From: Enterobacter chengduensis
Lineage (GTDB): Bacteria; Pseudomonadota; Gammaproteobacteria; Enterobacterales; Enterobacteriaceae
Length of the DNA stretch: 64,000 bases
Direction of reading: 5' to 3'
NCBI RefSeq assembly: GCF_001984825.2
Contig: NZ_CP043318.1
Span: 4,712,001-4,776,000 of the forward strand
Shown here: in pieces, positions 55,131-63,523 of the stretch
Layout of the letters: every line of letters begins with the position of its first letter
How positions within the stretch are numbered: position 1 is the first letter of the stretch
Position numbers and translations under genes: made by a program
Notes under the pieces: model-generated
Database searches by the model: none
The model's input: the letters and a program-made list of their open reading frames with translations, nothing else
Told to the model about the DNA's origin: nothing

Positions 55131-56604
55131 CAAACCTTCCAGACGCCCTTTCTCACTCGCTCTGCGGCTGACCTTTTTTATCAGCCTGTCCACGATACTG
55201 GCTTTTATCGCATTCACCTGGTTTATGCTGCATTCTGTTGAAAATCATTTTGCCGAGCAGGATGTCAGCGATCTTCAACAAATCAGCACCACACTGAACC
55301 GTATACTGCAGTCCCCGGTGGATCCGGATGATAAAAAAATAAGCAAAATAAAGGAATCAATTGCCAGCTACCGCAACGTTGCCCTTTTGCTCCTCAATCC
55401 CAGGGGGGAAGTGCTCTTTAGCTCAGCTCAGGGGGCGGCACTACGCCCGGCAGTGAATTCAGCAGATTTTAGCGAGCACAGCCGCGCACGGGATGTCTTT
55501 CTCTGGACGGTGGAGGATCCTGCGGGACCGATGGATACCGGGTCCAAAATGAAGATGGAAACATACAGGATTATCGCCTCCTCTGGTCAGGCGATATTTC
55601 AGGGCAAACAGCAGAACTATGTCATGCTGACTGGCCTATCCATTAATTTCCATCTCCATTACCTCGATGCGCTGAAAAAGAACCTGATTGCGATTGCCGT
55701 CGTGATAAGCCTGTTGATTGTTCTGATCATTCGAATCGCTGTCCGTCAGGGGCACCTGCCCCTTCGTAATGTCAGCAATGCCATTAAAAACATCACCTCC
55801 GAGAATCTTGATGCGCGACTGGAACCGACACGCGTTCCCATTGAGCTGGAGCAACTGGTTATCTCGTTCAATCATATGATTGGAAAGATTGAGGATGTCT
55901 TTACCCGCCAGGCCAATTTCTCTGCCGATATCGCGCATGAGATCAGAACGCCCATCACCAATCTGGTGACGCAGACTGAAATCGCACTGAGTCAGGATCG
56001 AACACAGAGGGAACTTGAGGATGTCCTCTATTCCAGTCTTGAAGAGTATAACCGGATGACCAAAATGGTCAGCGATATGCTGTTCCTGGCACAGGCAGAT
56101 AATAATCAGCTGATACCTGACAGGGTCATGTTTGACCTCAGAGCGGAAGTCATGAAAGTCTTCGAGTTTTTCGAAGCCTGGGCCGAAGAACGCAATATCA
56201 CGCTCAAATTTAACGGGATGCCCTGCCTGGTTGAGGGAGATCCACAAATGTTCAGAAGGGCGATCAATAATCTGTTATCCAATGCCCTGCGTTATACCCC
56301 GGAGGGACAGGCAATCACCGTCTCAATAAGAGAGCAGGAGAGCTTTTTTGACCTTGTGATTGAAAATCCGGGGAAACCAATCCCTGAAGAGCATTTATCA
56401 AGGTTGTTTGACCGTTTTTATCGGGTGGATCCGTCCAGACAACGAAAAGGAGAAGGCAGCGGCATCGGCCTTGCGATTGTGAAGTCAATCGTGGAAGCAC
56501 ATCACGGAAGAGTGCAGGTGGAATCGGACGTACACTCAACGCGTTTTATCTTATCCGTGCCCAGACTGGAGAAAATGATTCCGGACACCCAGTGCTGGGA
56601 ATAA
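55123..56604 (+). CDS. silS: SilS, silver-sensing histidine kinase
   Basis: Sensor kinase of 493 residues (CusS-like). Membrane segments at about 15-38 and 190-210 flank a periplasmic sensor with several Met and His ([11 protein letters not shown]). HAMP, HisKA ([20 protein letters not shown], phosphorylated His) and ATPase domain (NALRYTP and [13 protein letters not shown]) follow. It phosphorylates SilR when periplasmic Ag(I)/Cu(I) rises. The silE gene follows after a copper box. Confidence 0.96.
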   Translation: MHSKPSRRPFSLALRLTFFISLSTILAFIAFTWFMLHSVENHFAEQDVSDLQQISTTLNRILQSPVDPDDKKISKIKESIASYRNVALLLLNPRGEVLFSSAQGAALRPAVNSADFSEHSRARDVFLWTVEDPAGPMDTGSKMKMETYRIIASSGQAIFQGKQQNYVMLTGLSINFHLHYLDALKKNLIAIAVVISLLIVLIIRIAVRQGHLPLRNVSNAIKNITSENLDARLEPTRVPIELEQLVISFNHMIGKIEDVFTRQANFSADIAHEIRTPITNLVTQTEIALSQDRTQRELEDVLYSSLEEYNRMTKMVSDMLFLAQADNNQLIPDRVMFDLRAEVMKVFEFFEAWAEERNITLKFNGMPCLVEGDPQMFRRAINNLLSNALRYTPEGQAITVSIREQESFFDLVIENPGKPIPEEHLSRLFDRFYRVDPSRQRKGEGSGIGLAIVKSIVEAHHGRVQVESDVHSTRFILSVPRLEKMIPDTQCWE

Positions 56605-56611
56605 AGATTTA

Positions 56612-56629
56612 AATGACAAAGATGTCATT
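56612..56629. promoter_or_regulatory. Copper/silver box upstream of silE
   Basis: AATGACAA-AG-ATGTCATT matches the silC/silR box with one asymmetric base. It lies eight bases after the silS stop and about 220 bases before silE, giving silE its own metal-induced promoter. Confidence 0.82.
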
Positions 56630-56848
56630 AGCCTGTCATGCAGCAAACAGAAGCCATTCGATATAATTAGTGCAACTTATCAGGAAGGCTGGATTGCTTT
56701 ATCAATATCCGGCGTCAGTGGACGCCAGGAAATGAATATCCAGTCCCCTCCCGGAGAAATAAACACTTCCGAACCTGTTTCAGTTATGGAACTGAAAACA
56801 CCGGTTGTACTCCCCCGGACATCACTAATTAAGAAATGGAGAGTTATC

Positions 56849-57280
56849 ATGAAAAATATCGTATTAGCATCCTTGCTGGGCTTTGGCTTAATTTCTTCGG
56901 CCTGGGCCACTGAAACCGTGAATATCCATGAGCGGGTCAACAATGCACAGGCACCTGCTCACCAGATGCAGTCTGCTGCGGCTCCTGTCGGGATCCAGGG
57001 GACTGCACCTCGTATGGCCGGTATGGACCAGCATGAACAGGCCATTATTGCTCATGAAACCATGACGAACGGGTCGGCGGATGCGCACCAGAAAATGGTG
57101 GAAAGTCATCAGAGGATGATGGGAAGTCAGACCGTTTCCCCTACCGGGCCGTCGAAGTCATTAGCGGCAATGAATGAGCATGAAAGAGCTGCAGTTGCCC
57201 ATGAATTTATGAATAACGGTCAGTCTGGCCCACATCAGGCCATGGCCGAAGCGCATCGTCGCATGCTCAGTGCAGGCTGA
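56849..57280 (+). CDS. silE: SilE, periplasmic silver-binding protein
   Basis: Secreted protein of 143 residues, matching known SilE. The signal peptide is MKNIVLASLLGFGLISSAWA. The mature chain is intrinsically flexible with repeated His/Met pairs (ADAHQKMVESHQRMM, PHQAMAEAHRRM) that bind several Ag(I) ions each. It buffers silver for SilCBA. The start at MKNIV is supported by AGAAATGGAGAG upstream; earlier in-frame Met codons lack a signal peptide. Confidence 0.96.
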   Translation: MKNIVLASLLGFGLISSAWATETVNIHERVNNAQAPAHQMQSAAAPVGIQGTAPRMAGMDQHEQAIIAHETMTNGSADAHQKMVESHQRMMGSQTVSPTGPSKSLAAMNEHERAAVAHEFMNNGQSGPHQAMAEAHRRMLSAG

Positions 57281-57354
57281 CGGCGAGGGAAGTATCTGTG
57301 CTGTCCTTATTTCCTTGATAGATTTTTCCGTAACCGGATATATGGCAACATCTT

Positions 57355-57377
57355 TGCCCCCTACAGGGGGCATTTTT
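57355..57377 (+). terminator. Terminator after silE
   Basis: A TGCCCCCTACAGGGGGCA hairpin followed by five T lies about 75 bases after the silE stop, before the DUF305 gene. Confidence 0.88.
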
Positions 57378-57427
57378 ATCAGATTCTGCTACAGTTAACG
57401 GGCATCAACGCTAAAAGGATATTTTTT

Positions 57428-57778
57428 ATGAAAGCCAGAAACTCTTTATTTGCAGTATTAATGTTATCCCTGCCAGCGATTTCAGCAGAACATTCAGAAA
57501 TGAAAATGACTGATATGTCTACCTCGGCTTCGTCACAGGAATATATGGCTGGCATGAAAGACATGCATGACAAAATGATGGCTGCCGTAAATGAGTCCGA
57601 TCCCGACAAGGCTTTTGCGAAAGGCATGGTAGCGCACCATGAAGGGGCAATAGCAATGGCTGAGACCGAGCTCAAATACGGAAAAGATCCGAAAATGAGA
57701 AAGCTCGCGCAGGACATCATTAAAGCTCAAAAAGGTGAAATTGAGCAGATGAATAAATGGCTTGATAGTCAAAAGTAA
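57428..57778 (+). CDS. DUF305 (CopM-type) periplasmic protein
   Basis: Secreted protein of 116 residues with a signal peptide ending at LPAISA. The DUF305 domain (about 36-113) has the typical helical core with FAKGMVAHHEGAIAMAETEL, whose His-His and Met residues bind metal in related proteins. It is the last gene of the metal island, just after silE, with its own terminator. It probably binds copper or silver. Confidence 0.88.
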   Translation: MKARNSLFAVLMLSLPAISAEHSEMKMTDMSTSASSQEYMAGMKDMHDKMMAAVNESDPDKAFAKGMVAHHEGAIAMAETELKYGKDPKMRKLAQDIIKAQKGEIEQMNKWLDSQK

Positions 57779-57854
57779 ACATTGTAGAAATGTCACGACA
57801 AGCGTGATTTTACATCGTTCCTGGGCGCGGGAGTCGGTTAATCTTTATATAATT

Positions 57855-57879
57855 CAAACCCGATTAATTTCGGGTTTTT
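57855..57879 (+). terminator. Terminator after the DUF305 gene
   Basis: AAACCCG-ATTAAT-TTCGGGTTTTT forms a hairpin and T-run about 80 bases after the stop codon. A second hairpin (CCGGTCCT...AGGACCGG) follows at about 57894-57914, between the convergent genes. Confidence 0.82.
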
Positions 57880-57946
57880 ACTACTCTGTACTCCGGTCCT
57901 TTGTTGAGGACCGGAATATATGCACCTGAGATGCTTATTTAATACA

Positions 57947-59773
57947 TTATCTCGTCATGGATACAATGTCGCTCAGGATCTCAACCAGCTCGCTTCTCTC
58001 CTGCGTTCCGTCATGATAGGTTGATCTTGAGATGATTCTTTCTGATGTCATCTGAGGCCAGAATTTATCTAGTACATTATCGGGTTTCATTCCCACAGCC
58101 CGGCCGATTATTTTTTTAGCGTCACAGGTGTCCGTAAACGTGACGGCTACACCAGTAATTTCCTCGATAAGATCCGGGCACAGATAGTTTTCTATCTCAC
58201 GTTTGCGCGTAGCGAAAAATACCTTACCGGCCTCCTCTACTTCTTTTTTACGCTTCTGGATGGACAGAACCTGTGCAGGGTCTCCCCCAATATCGGAGTC
58301 CAGAAATACGCACCAGGGAAGCCCCAGATCTTTGGCCAGATTCAATGTAACCCAGTGTTTGACGCTACCACACCCTCCTATGAGGACTGGCACTATTTTC
58401 ACGTCCTCCAGAGAGGCTGGCAGCGCACCTGACTGTTTTAATGAACTGGCCGCATGCCTCAGGAAAGTAACATCCGACTTTCCCTCTACCAGAACAATCC
58501 CCTGCGCCCTTTCCATACCGGTCTCTGGCAGCACCCCCAGGCTTTCAGTGGCTTCCTTCAGCACTGCGTCATCCGGCATTTTTACTACGGGTTCACCCGC
58601 CTCATTTCGGGTAACATAACGTACGCCTTCGACAGGGATTAATCCGGCCAGCGCCGGGACATGGGTGGTGACGATAATCTGACGGTGCGGCTGGCCTGCC
58701 AGTGCCAGTAACGCTTTCATCAGCATCATCTGATAGTTCGGATGCTGTGACGTTTCAGGCTCCTCTATGGCATAAATCACATTTCTGGGCGTCCCCGCGA
58801 CATTCTTTTCAGCCTCAGCCCGAAAAAAATTCAACAGGATAAGCCTCCTTATCCCGCTGCCGCGCTTATTGATGGGGATGCCATTTTCCCCGTCCAGGGT
58901 GAAATTGAAGGTCCACTTGGGTTTCTCCTTAAATCGTGGAGTCAGTTCACTGGCGAGTTCGGGGGCCATTTCACGTAATTTATCCAGCGTTCTCTGTGCG
59001 ACATCCAGGACGCTGTCCTGAATCTCATTTTCCAGCGCTGTAATTTTGTCCTGCAGCGCAGCCTGAGCGTCTTTTACGGCCTGCTGTAAGGGGTTTTTAG
59101 CTTCGGAATCCCCGTCGCTGCTTTCCCTGTCGGCTTTGAAAATCGCATACGTGGGCAGCAAATCGAGGATCTTACCCCATAATGATTTTGTGTCGGTTCC
59201 GAACTCTTTATCGACATCCAGCATAATTTCCGAACAGGTATAGGGGGCTGCGGCTTCCCTGATGGCCTGACGCCATAACGATGCAGTGCGTTTATCCGCC
59301 ACATTTTTTTCAACTTCTTTTCCCACCGCCTTGAGCTCAGAAATTTTCATGCCCAGTAAATTTCTCAGGGGCTCCTCATCCGGGTGGATGCAGCGGATGC
59401 AGGTCTGCTCCGGTTTTCCTGAGGTCGTTGCTTTAAACGTTTTGACGATTTCAAAATTGCCGTCCTCATTCAGCAGATGTTCTGAGGCGAGCGTGGTCTG
59501 CACCCTGTCGTCGATCATGATAAAATCGGGCAGGTCATCAAATTCACAGGCTATTTCAAAACGGCCGTCCCCTTCTCTTAGGCTGAAACAGTTCATGTCA
59601 TTCTTGTCAGCCTTCATTCCTTCTGTTTCAAAAAAAATAGCCAGCGCTTCCAGAAGCGTTGATTTCCCAAAGTCATTACGACCGACAATACCCGTCATGC
59701 TTTCATCAATAATGATTTCAGTAGAGTTTCTGTAGCCTCTGAAGTTTTTCAGTTTTAATTTTCTGAGCCGCAT
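57947..59773 (-). CDS. OLD-family ATPase/TOPRIM nuclease
   Basis: Protein of 608 residues. The N-terminal ABC-type ATPase has Walker A GRNDFGKST (residues 31-39) and a Walker-B-like AIEEPETSQHP (about 345). The C-terminal TOPRIM domain (from about 425) has the metal Glu in VLVEGKSD (about 430) and the DxD pair in VFLDSDIGG (about 492 and 494). This is the layout of OLD (overcoming lysogenization defect) nucleases. No GajB-type helicase or other partner is adjacent, so it looks like a stand-alone class 1 OLD. A role in phage or plasmid defence is inferred. The start MRLRKLKLKNFRGY is the family start; 20 codons upstream are also open. Confidence 0.88.
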   Translation of the reverse strand: MRLRKLKLKNFRGYRNSTEIIIDESMTGIVGRNDFGKSTLLEALAIFFETEGMKADKNDMNCFSLREGDGRFEIACEFDDLPDFIMIDDRVQTTLASEHLLNEDGNFEIVKTFKATTSGKPEQTCIRCIHPDEEPLRNLLGMKISELKAVGKEVEKNVADKRTASLWRQAIREAAAPYTCSEIMLDVDKEFGTDTKSLWGKILDLLPTYAIFKADRESSDGDSEAKNPLQQAVKDAQAALQDKITALENEIQDSVLDVAQRTLDKLREMAPELASELTPRFKEKPKWTFNFTLDGENGIPINKRGSGIRRLILLNFFRAEAEKNVAGTPRNVIYAIEEPETSQHPNYQMMLMKALLALAGQPHRQIIVTTHVPALAGLIPVEGVRYVTRNEAGEPVVKMPDDAVLKEATESLGVLPETGMERAQGIVLVEGKSDVTFLRHAASSLKQSGALPASLEDVKIVPVLIGGCGSVKHWVTLNLAKDLGLPWCVFLDSDIGGDPAQVLSIQKRKKEVEEAGKVFFATRKREIENYLCPDLIEEITGVAVTFTDTCDAKKIIGRAVGMKPDNVLDKFWPQMTSERIISRSTYHDGTQERSELVEILSDIVSMTR

Positions 59774-60336
59774 ATGAAGTCCTGTGTGTAAGAAAGCGTT
59801 TTGCTGCAACCTGAATACAAAATATATTTTCAAATGCCTGCCAACAAGCAGGGATAACCGTTATTCAGAATATCTTAACGACATTTCGGGATTATGATCT
59901 GGTCGCGCTTTCAGAACTTTACTGCCCCTCAAAACACCGGAAACTAACTTGTGGTTGGTTACATGGCAAAGTTAAAACTCCAGAATCACGGGTAATGATT
60001 TCAATGCTTATTATATTTTTTGGAATTGACTCATGAGCTTTATAATTTAAATGATAATAATAACCATTCTTTTATGCGTAATATTTGCTACTGACACTGA
60101 TGAATTTAAAAGAAGATAGATTTTCATTTACGGATTATTTCCTAAATTCATCGATAATGTGATCGACATAAAATTTTCACTGAAGAATGAAGAGATAATT
60201 TAAGGCCGAGCGAAATAGCTCAAAATGGTGTATTTAACATAACAGAAGAAATGAAAGGCTCTATCGCAACCTGATACTTCAGGCCGCTAAGGGGTTAATC
60301 TTGTTGAAGAAAAATTAGACCGGGAAGCGCCAGGCG
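59774..60336. other. AT-rich gap without recognisable gene
   Basis: About 560 bases between the OLD nuclease and the HipB-like gene carry no frame with recognisable protein features on either strand. The part next to 59773 should hold the OLD promoter. A toxin partner for the HipB-like gene would be expected in this interval, but none is visible. Confidence 0.5.
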
Positions 60337-60636
60337 TCACCATTTCTCCCGCCTGGCTGGAAGTGAAGAATAATTGTGCATAGCTCCGTATTCGGGCTTT
60401 GCATCTGACAATGGTTCCCTGGATGAAAGTACGATCTCCACTCCAAGGACGCTGAACACCCTAAACAAACGCTCAAAACCCGCACTTGCAGGGTTGGCCT
60501 CTAGTCGGGCATAAGTTTGCTGTGTTATACCCAAACGTTCAGAAACATCTTTTTGCGTCAGTCCATTGGCTTTGCGAAAGCCGATTAAAACAGGACGTAA
60601 CTGATTCAAAGTCTTCAAAGCGTATTGAGTGTTCAT
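60337..60636 (-). CDS. HipB-like helix-turn-helix repressor without HipA
   Basis: Xre-type DNA-binding protein of 99 residues. The helix-turn-helix (about 22-75) contains LIGFRKANGLTQKDVSERLG and ITQQTYARLEANPASAGFER, like HipB antitoxins. HipB normally neutralises the HipA kinase encoded just downstream, but no hipA frame is present here. Two palindromic operators lie upstream at 60682-60728, which suggests self-repression. The start MNTQYALKTL is preferred; ten codons upstream are open. Confidence 0.8.
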   Translation of the reverse strand: MNTQYALKTLNQLRPVLIGFRKANGLTQKDVSERLGITQQTYARLEANPASAGFERLFRVFSVLGVEIVLSSREPLSDAKPEYGAMHNYSSLPARREKW

Positions 60637-60681
60637 AAGTGACCTTCCGTATCGACGAGTTAACAAGCATAACGCAGGGAT

Positions 60682-60728
60682 TTACAGCATATAGGCTGTA
60701 ATGCTCATTAACAGACTATAGGCTGTAA
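60682..60728. promoter_or_regulatory. Tandem operators upstream of the HipB-like gene
   Basis: Two similar 20-base sites 27 bases apart: TTACAGCATATAGGCTGTAA (60682-60701), a near-perfect dyad, and TAACAGACTATAGGCTGTAA (60709-60728). They lie 46-92 bases before the start codon and are the likely binding sites of the encoded repressor. The rest of 60729-60988 shows no gene. Confidence 0.6.
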
Positions 60729-60988
60729 TACGAATCCTGCCAAGATGCGGCATCTTTCAAATACAAGGCCGTATTGGGTAAGCAGTACACCGTTATATAG
60801 CACCCCTTGCCCCTTTGCTGGAGAGGGACCCACGTGATCGCAGGTCTTTTAGACGTTGTTGCTAACCGGCATCATACACAGGTGGTAACCCCCAGGGAAA
60901 CTCTATGAGTGATAATTTATTCCTGCCCCAGTCAAAATATAAAACCTTATCTAACTAGCTTTCTTAGTATTTTATAAATGAAGTGAAA

Positions 60989-61915
60989 TTAGCGAAGAAG
61001 TTTTACATTGTAAAGTGAGCAAAAATATTTACCATTCAACTGGCAAAATTTACAATCTGCAGCCCTTAGCCTGAGAAAATGCACATTAACAGAATAATCA
61101 TCAAGTCCGATAGAGGCATAACTTACGTCCTCAAAAATATCAGAAATAAATGAGTTGAAATTACAAAAATTAACTTCACTTAACATCTTGAACACCGCAG
61201 AAATATATCTATCATGCATTATCTTGACTTCGATAACCTTAGATAAACTTGAATGCGACTTACATTTGAAGAGATCAAAGAGAAAGTAAATCAGCATATT
61301 TTTATTGTCCGAAATCCATTTTAAAATTTTATTACGTGCACATGGTAATATATACACTGGATTTTTGAAAGGGTTTGAAACGTCAACCACAAGGGAACAA
61401 TAACCATGAGGATTTATTCCACTTATAATTAAGTCACTAAGTCCTTTCACTGCATTCAAATAGTTATCAAAACAAACCTCATATAAACTGGTACTATGAA
61501 CTGCACATTTAGATTCAAACAACCATCTATGACGCAGATAACCAATGCCTTTAGAGTGTATATCTTCAACAATACATTTGTGACAGTAACGAATGTTTGA
61601 GATGTTTACCAATGGATATGAATTAGTTATGTGAAAATTTTTCCGACAGGCATCTTCAACAGCGTTAAAATACCCGTAAACACCAGAAGATAACGACACT
61701 ATATTGGAAGTTAGTATATAACCATTTCTAGTGGCAAGAATGTCATATATATCCTGCAAGCTATGCAATTTGTACATATCAATCAGTTCGAAACGAGGAA
61801 AGGCATCGTACCTTAGTGCGCCATGCTTTGATATTATGTTCCTGCAATTGGATAAGTTATACATTATCTGTGAACGCAGAAGAAAACTGTGCCACAATTC
61901 ATTTTCGTAAACCAT
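60989..61915 (-). CDS. Short TniQ-family protein in the tnsE position
   Basis: Protein of 308 residues. The N-terminus LWHSFLLRSQIMYNL resembles the TniQ start. A zinc-finger-type motif follows: C111 and C114 (YCHKC), then C137 and H140 (WLFESKCAVHSTSLYEVC), which is the TniQ/TnsD signature. A further Cys cluster lies near the C-terminus (about 288, 291 and 299). It starts 11 bases after tnsD with a good AGGGAG ribosome site, so the two are probably co-expressed. It is AT-rich like tnsD. It stands where Tn7 has tnsE, but shows no resemblance to TnsE that I recognise. It may be a second target selector. Confidence 0.75.
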   Translation of the reverse strand: MVYENELWHSFLLRSQIMYNLSNCRNIISKHGALRYDAFPRFELIDMYKLHSLQDIYDILATRNGYILTSNIVSLSSGVYGYFNAVEDACRKNFHITNSYPLVNISNIRYCHKCIVEDIHSKGIGYLRHRWLFESKCAVHSTSLYEVCFDNYLNAVKGLSDLIISGINPHGYCSLVVDVSNPFKNPVYILPCARNKILKWISDNKNMLIYFLFDLFKCKSHSSLSKVIEVKIMHDRYISAVFKMLSEVNFCNFNSFISDIFEDVSYASIGLDDYSVNVHFLRLRAADCKFCQLNGKYFCSLYNVKLLR

Positions 61916-61926
61916 ATAACTCCCTC

Positions 61927-63483
61927 TTATTTAATTAGTTCCATTTTTCTGAGAAGTATCATTGTCATTGGTAGTTTATCTCTGTATTTCAAAAGCCAGC
62001 CATGCCCTCCCAGTAAAGCATCTAGACTTGTAAGTGACATCGAGTACTGCCCCTGAGATAAAACATCATTTATTAATGATGATGAGATAATATCTCTCTC
62101 GCTCCAGTCTACTCTTTTATTTTTATAGCATCGTATTGTTTTAGGAAGACAGGAATTAAGCCAGTCACATTCATGTTTATTTAGCCAATAGAAACTTGCA
62201 TAACAACTTTCTTTGACTAACTTTCGTGTTATAGAAACGGATTGATTATGTATAAATCTTAATATTTTCTGCTTATGACGCCGTCTTAAAGAATCTTTTT
62301 TACATTTTTTACGCCATGAGCATAAACCGTAACAAGATGAAATTACAGAGGATACAGCTCCTTCCGATAATGAGTTTTTCTCAGCTATGGATGCCAGACT
62401 AAACCCCCTTACAGCCATAGACTTGATAAGCAATTCAGTGAATATATTAATTTTTGTGTTTCGCTTAAACGCCCTCAGGTATTTTTTATAAATAAGTGTT
62501 TTAATGTAACATCTGCTGCGACTAAATTCCTTCCCAAGGTTGCTAACACTAGTATTATTTTCAACTATATGAAAACTGTATTTCTTATGACTTTTAAAGA
62601 TTTCTTTCTTTTTATTAGTACGACTTCCTGCATACGTTGGCCAGCAAGTATTTAACAAACAATAACAAAGCAAAAGATGCTTTGTGGGATGCTGACAACA
62701 TTTGTCTTTGAGTATAGGCTCCCAGTAATGATAATCAGTTAGGGATGTTGGTATAAGTCCCGATGAACCCTCCCCAAATAACTGGCACTTAGCATAAACA
62801 TGTGCGTAGAATACATTTTTCTTTAAATTTCCATCCAATGATAATAAATTCAACTTTTTAAGTACATCCATGTAATTGGGGTGTGTAATATCTTTTCTTC
62901 TGATTATATTTAGGGACTCATAACAAAACTTAGCAAAATCGAAGTCTATCTCATTGCTAAGTTGTTCTGTATACGAAACAGGAGGCATCAGTCCAATACG
63001 TATGTGCGGTGAAGAAGGGACATGGATGCTTTCAAGCGCTACCGGATGCCGATGGCAGGTTGTAACCCCATGAAGCTGATGCGCCAGATGCCAATAAGTA
63101 ACACCATAATGAAAAGTATCTTCACGAGCGCAAACCGGGCAAAACTTCAATAGTGTGCGCTGCCCTAGTGAAAAATTACTAAGGCGGCACAATCGATTAA
63201 GCCTGGCAGGGGTCGTGTTGAAATCCATAATTTCATTACGACTGATTGGTAGTGCCCAGGCAAAAAGAGGGAGTAAAGTCTGTTCATGCCAGAGCTGATC
63301 TGCACTTTCGGATGTATGAAGAGAAATAGCCTTTAATCCTGAATTGAGAATTGGATGGACGTTCATATCAGGTTTGTTGAAAATGATCGTTAACAGAGAA
63401 GATGGGGACATACCGTACACGGTAGTTGTCCGACAAAACCGGCTGAACAAGGATTCATCAGGCAAAACAGGCAACATTCTCAT
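61927..63483 (-). CDS. tnsD: TnsD, site-specific target selector of a Tn7-like transposon
   Basis: TniQ-superfamily protein of 518 residues (Tn7 TnsD is 508). The N-terminal domain starts MRMLPVLPDESLFSRFCRTT. The zinc finger has C115 and C118 (FCPVCARED) and C143 and H146 (VTTCHRHPVAL). The C-terminal half shares the TnsD pattern YWLNKHECDWLN...VDWSERDIISSSLI and GWLLKYRDKLPMTMILL. TnsD binds a fixed chromosomal site and recruits TnsC. The ATG at 63483 is chosen for its AGAGAGG ribosome site; a GTG three codons earlier is also open. Confidence 0.86.
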   Translation of the reverse strand: MRMLPVLPDESLFSRFCRTTTVYGMSPSSLLTIIFNKPDMNVHPILNSGLKAISLHTSESADQLWHEQTLLPLFAWALPISRNEIMDFNTTPARLNRLCRLSNFSLGQRTLLKFCPVCAREDTFHYGVTYWHLAHQLHGVTTCHRHPVALESIHVPSSPHIRIGLMPPVSYTEQLSNEIDFDFAKFCYESLNIIRRKDITHPNYMDVLKKLNLLSLDGNLKKNVFYAHVYAKCQLFGEGSSGLIPTSLTDYHYWEPILKDKCCQHPTKHLLLCYCLLNTCWPTYAGSRTNKKKEIFKSHKKYSFHIVENNTSVSNLGKEFSRSRCYIKTLIYKKYLRAFKRNTKINIFTELLIKSMAVRGFSLASIAEKNSLSEGAVSSVISSCYGLCSWRKKCKKDSLRRRHKQKILRFIHNQSVSITRKLVKESCYASFYWLNKHECDWLNSCLPKTIRCYKNKRVDWSERDIISSSLINDVLSQGQYSMSLTSLDALLGGHGWLLKYRDKLPMTMILLRKMELIK

Positions 63484-63523
63484 TTCCCACACCTCTCTTT
63501 GACCGTTACGAACTGTTACCTCA

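Noticed and set aside
59774..60336. Remnant of a HipA toxin gene
   Set aside because: No HipA-like segment was seen in any frame by eye; a sensitive search might still find one.
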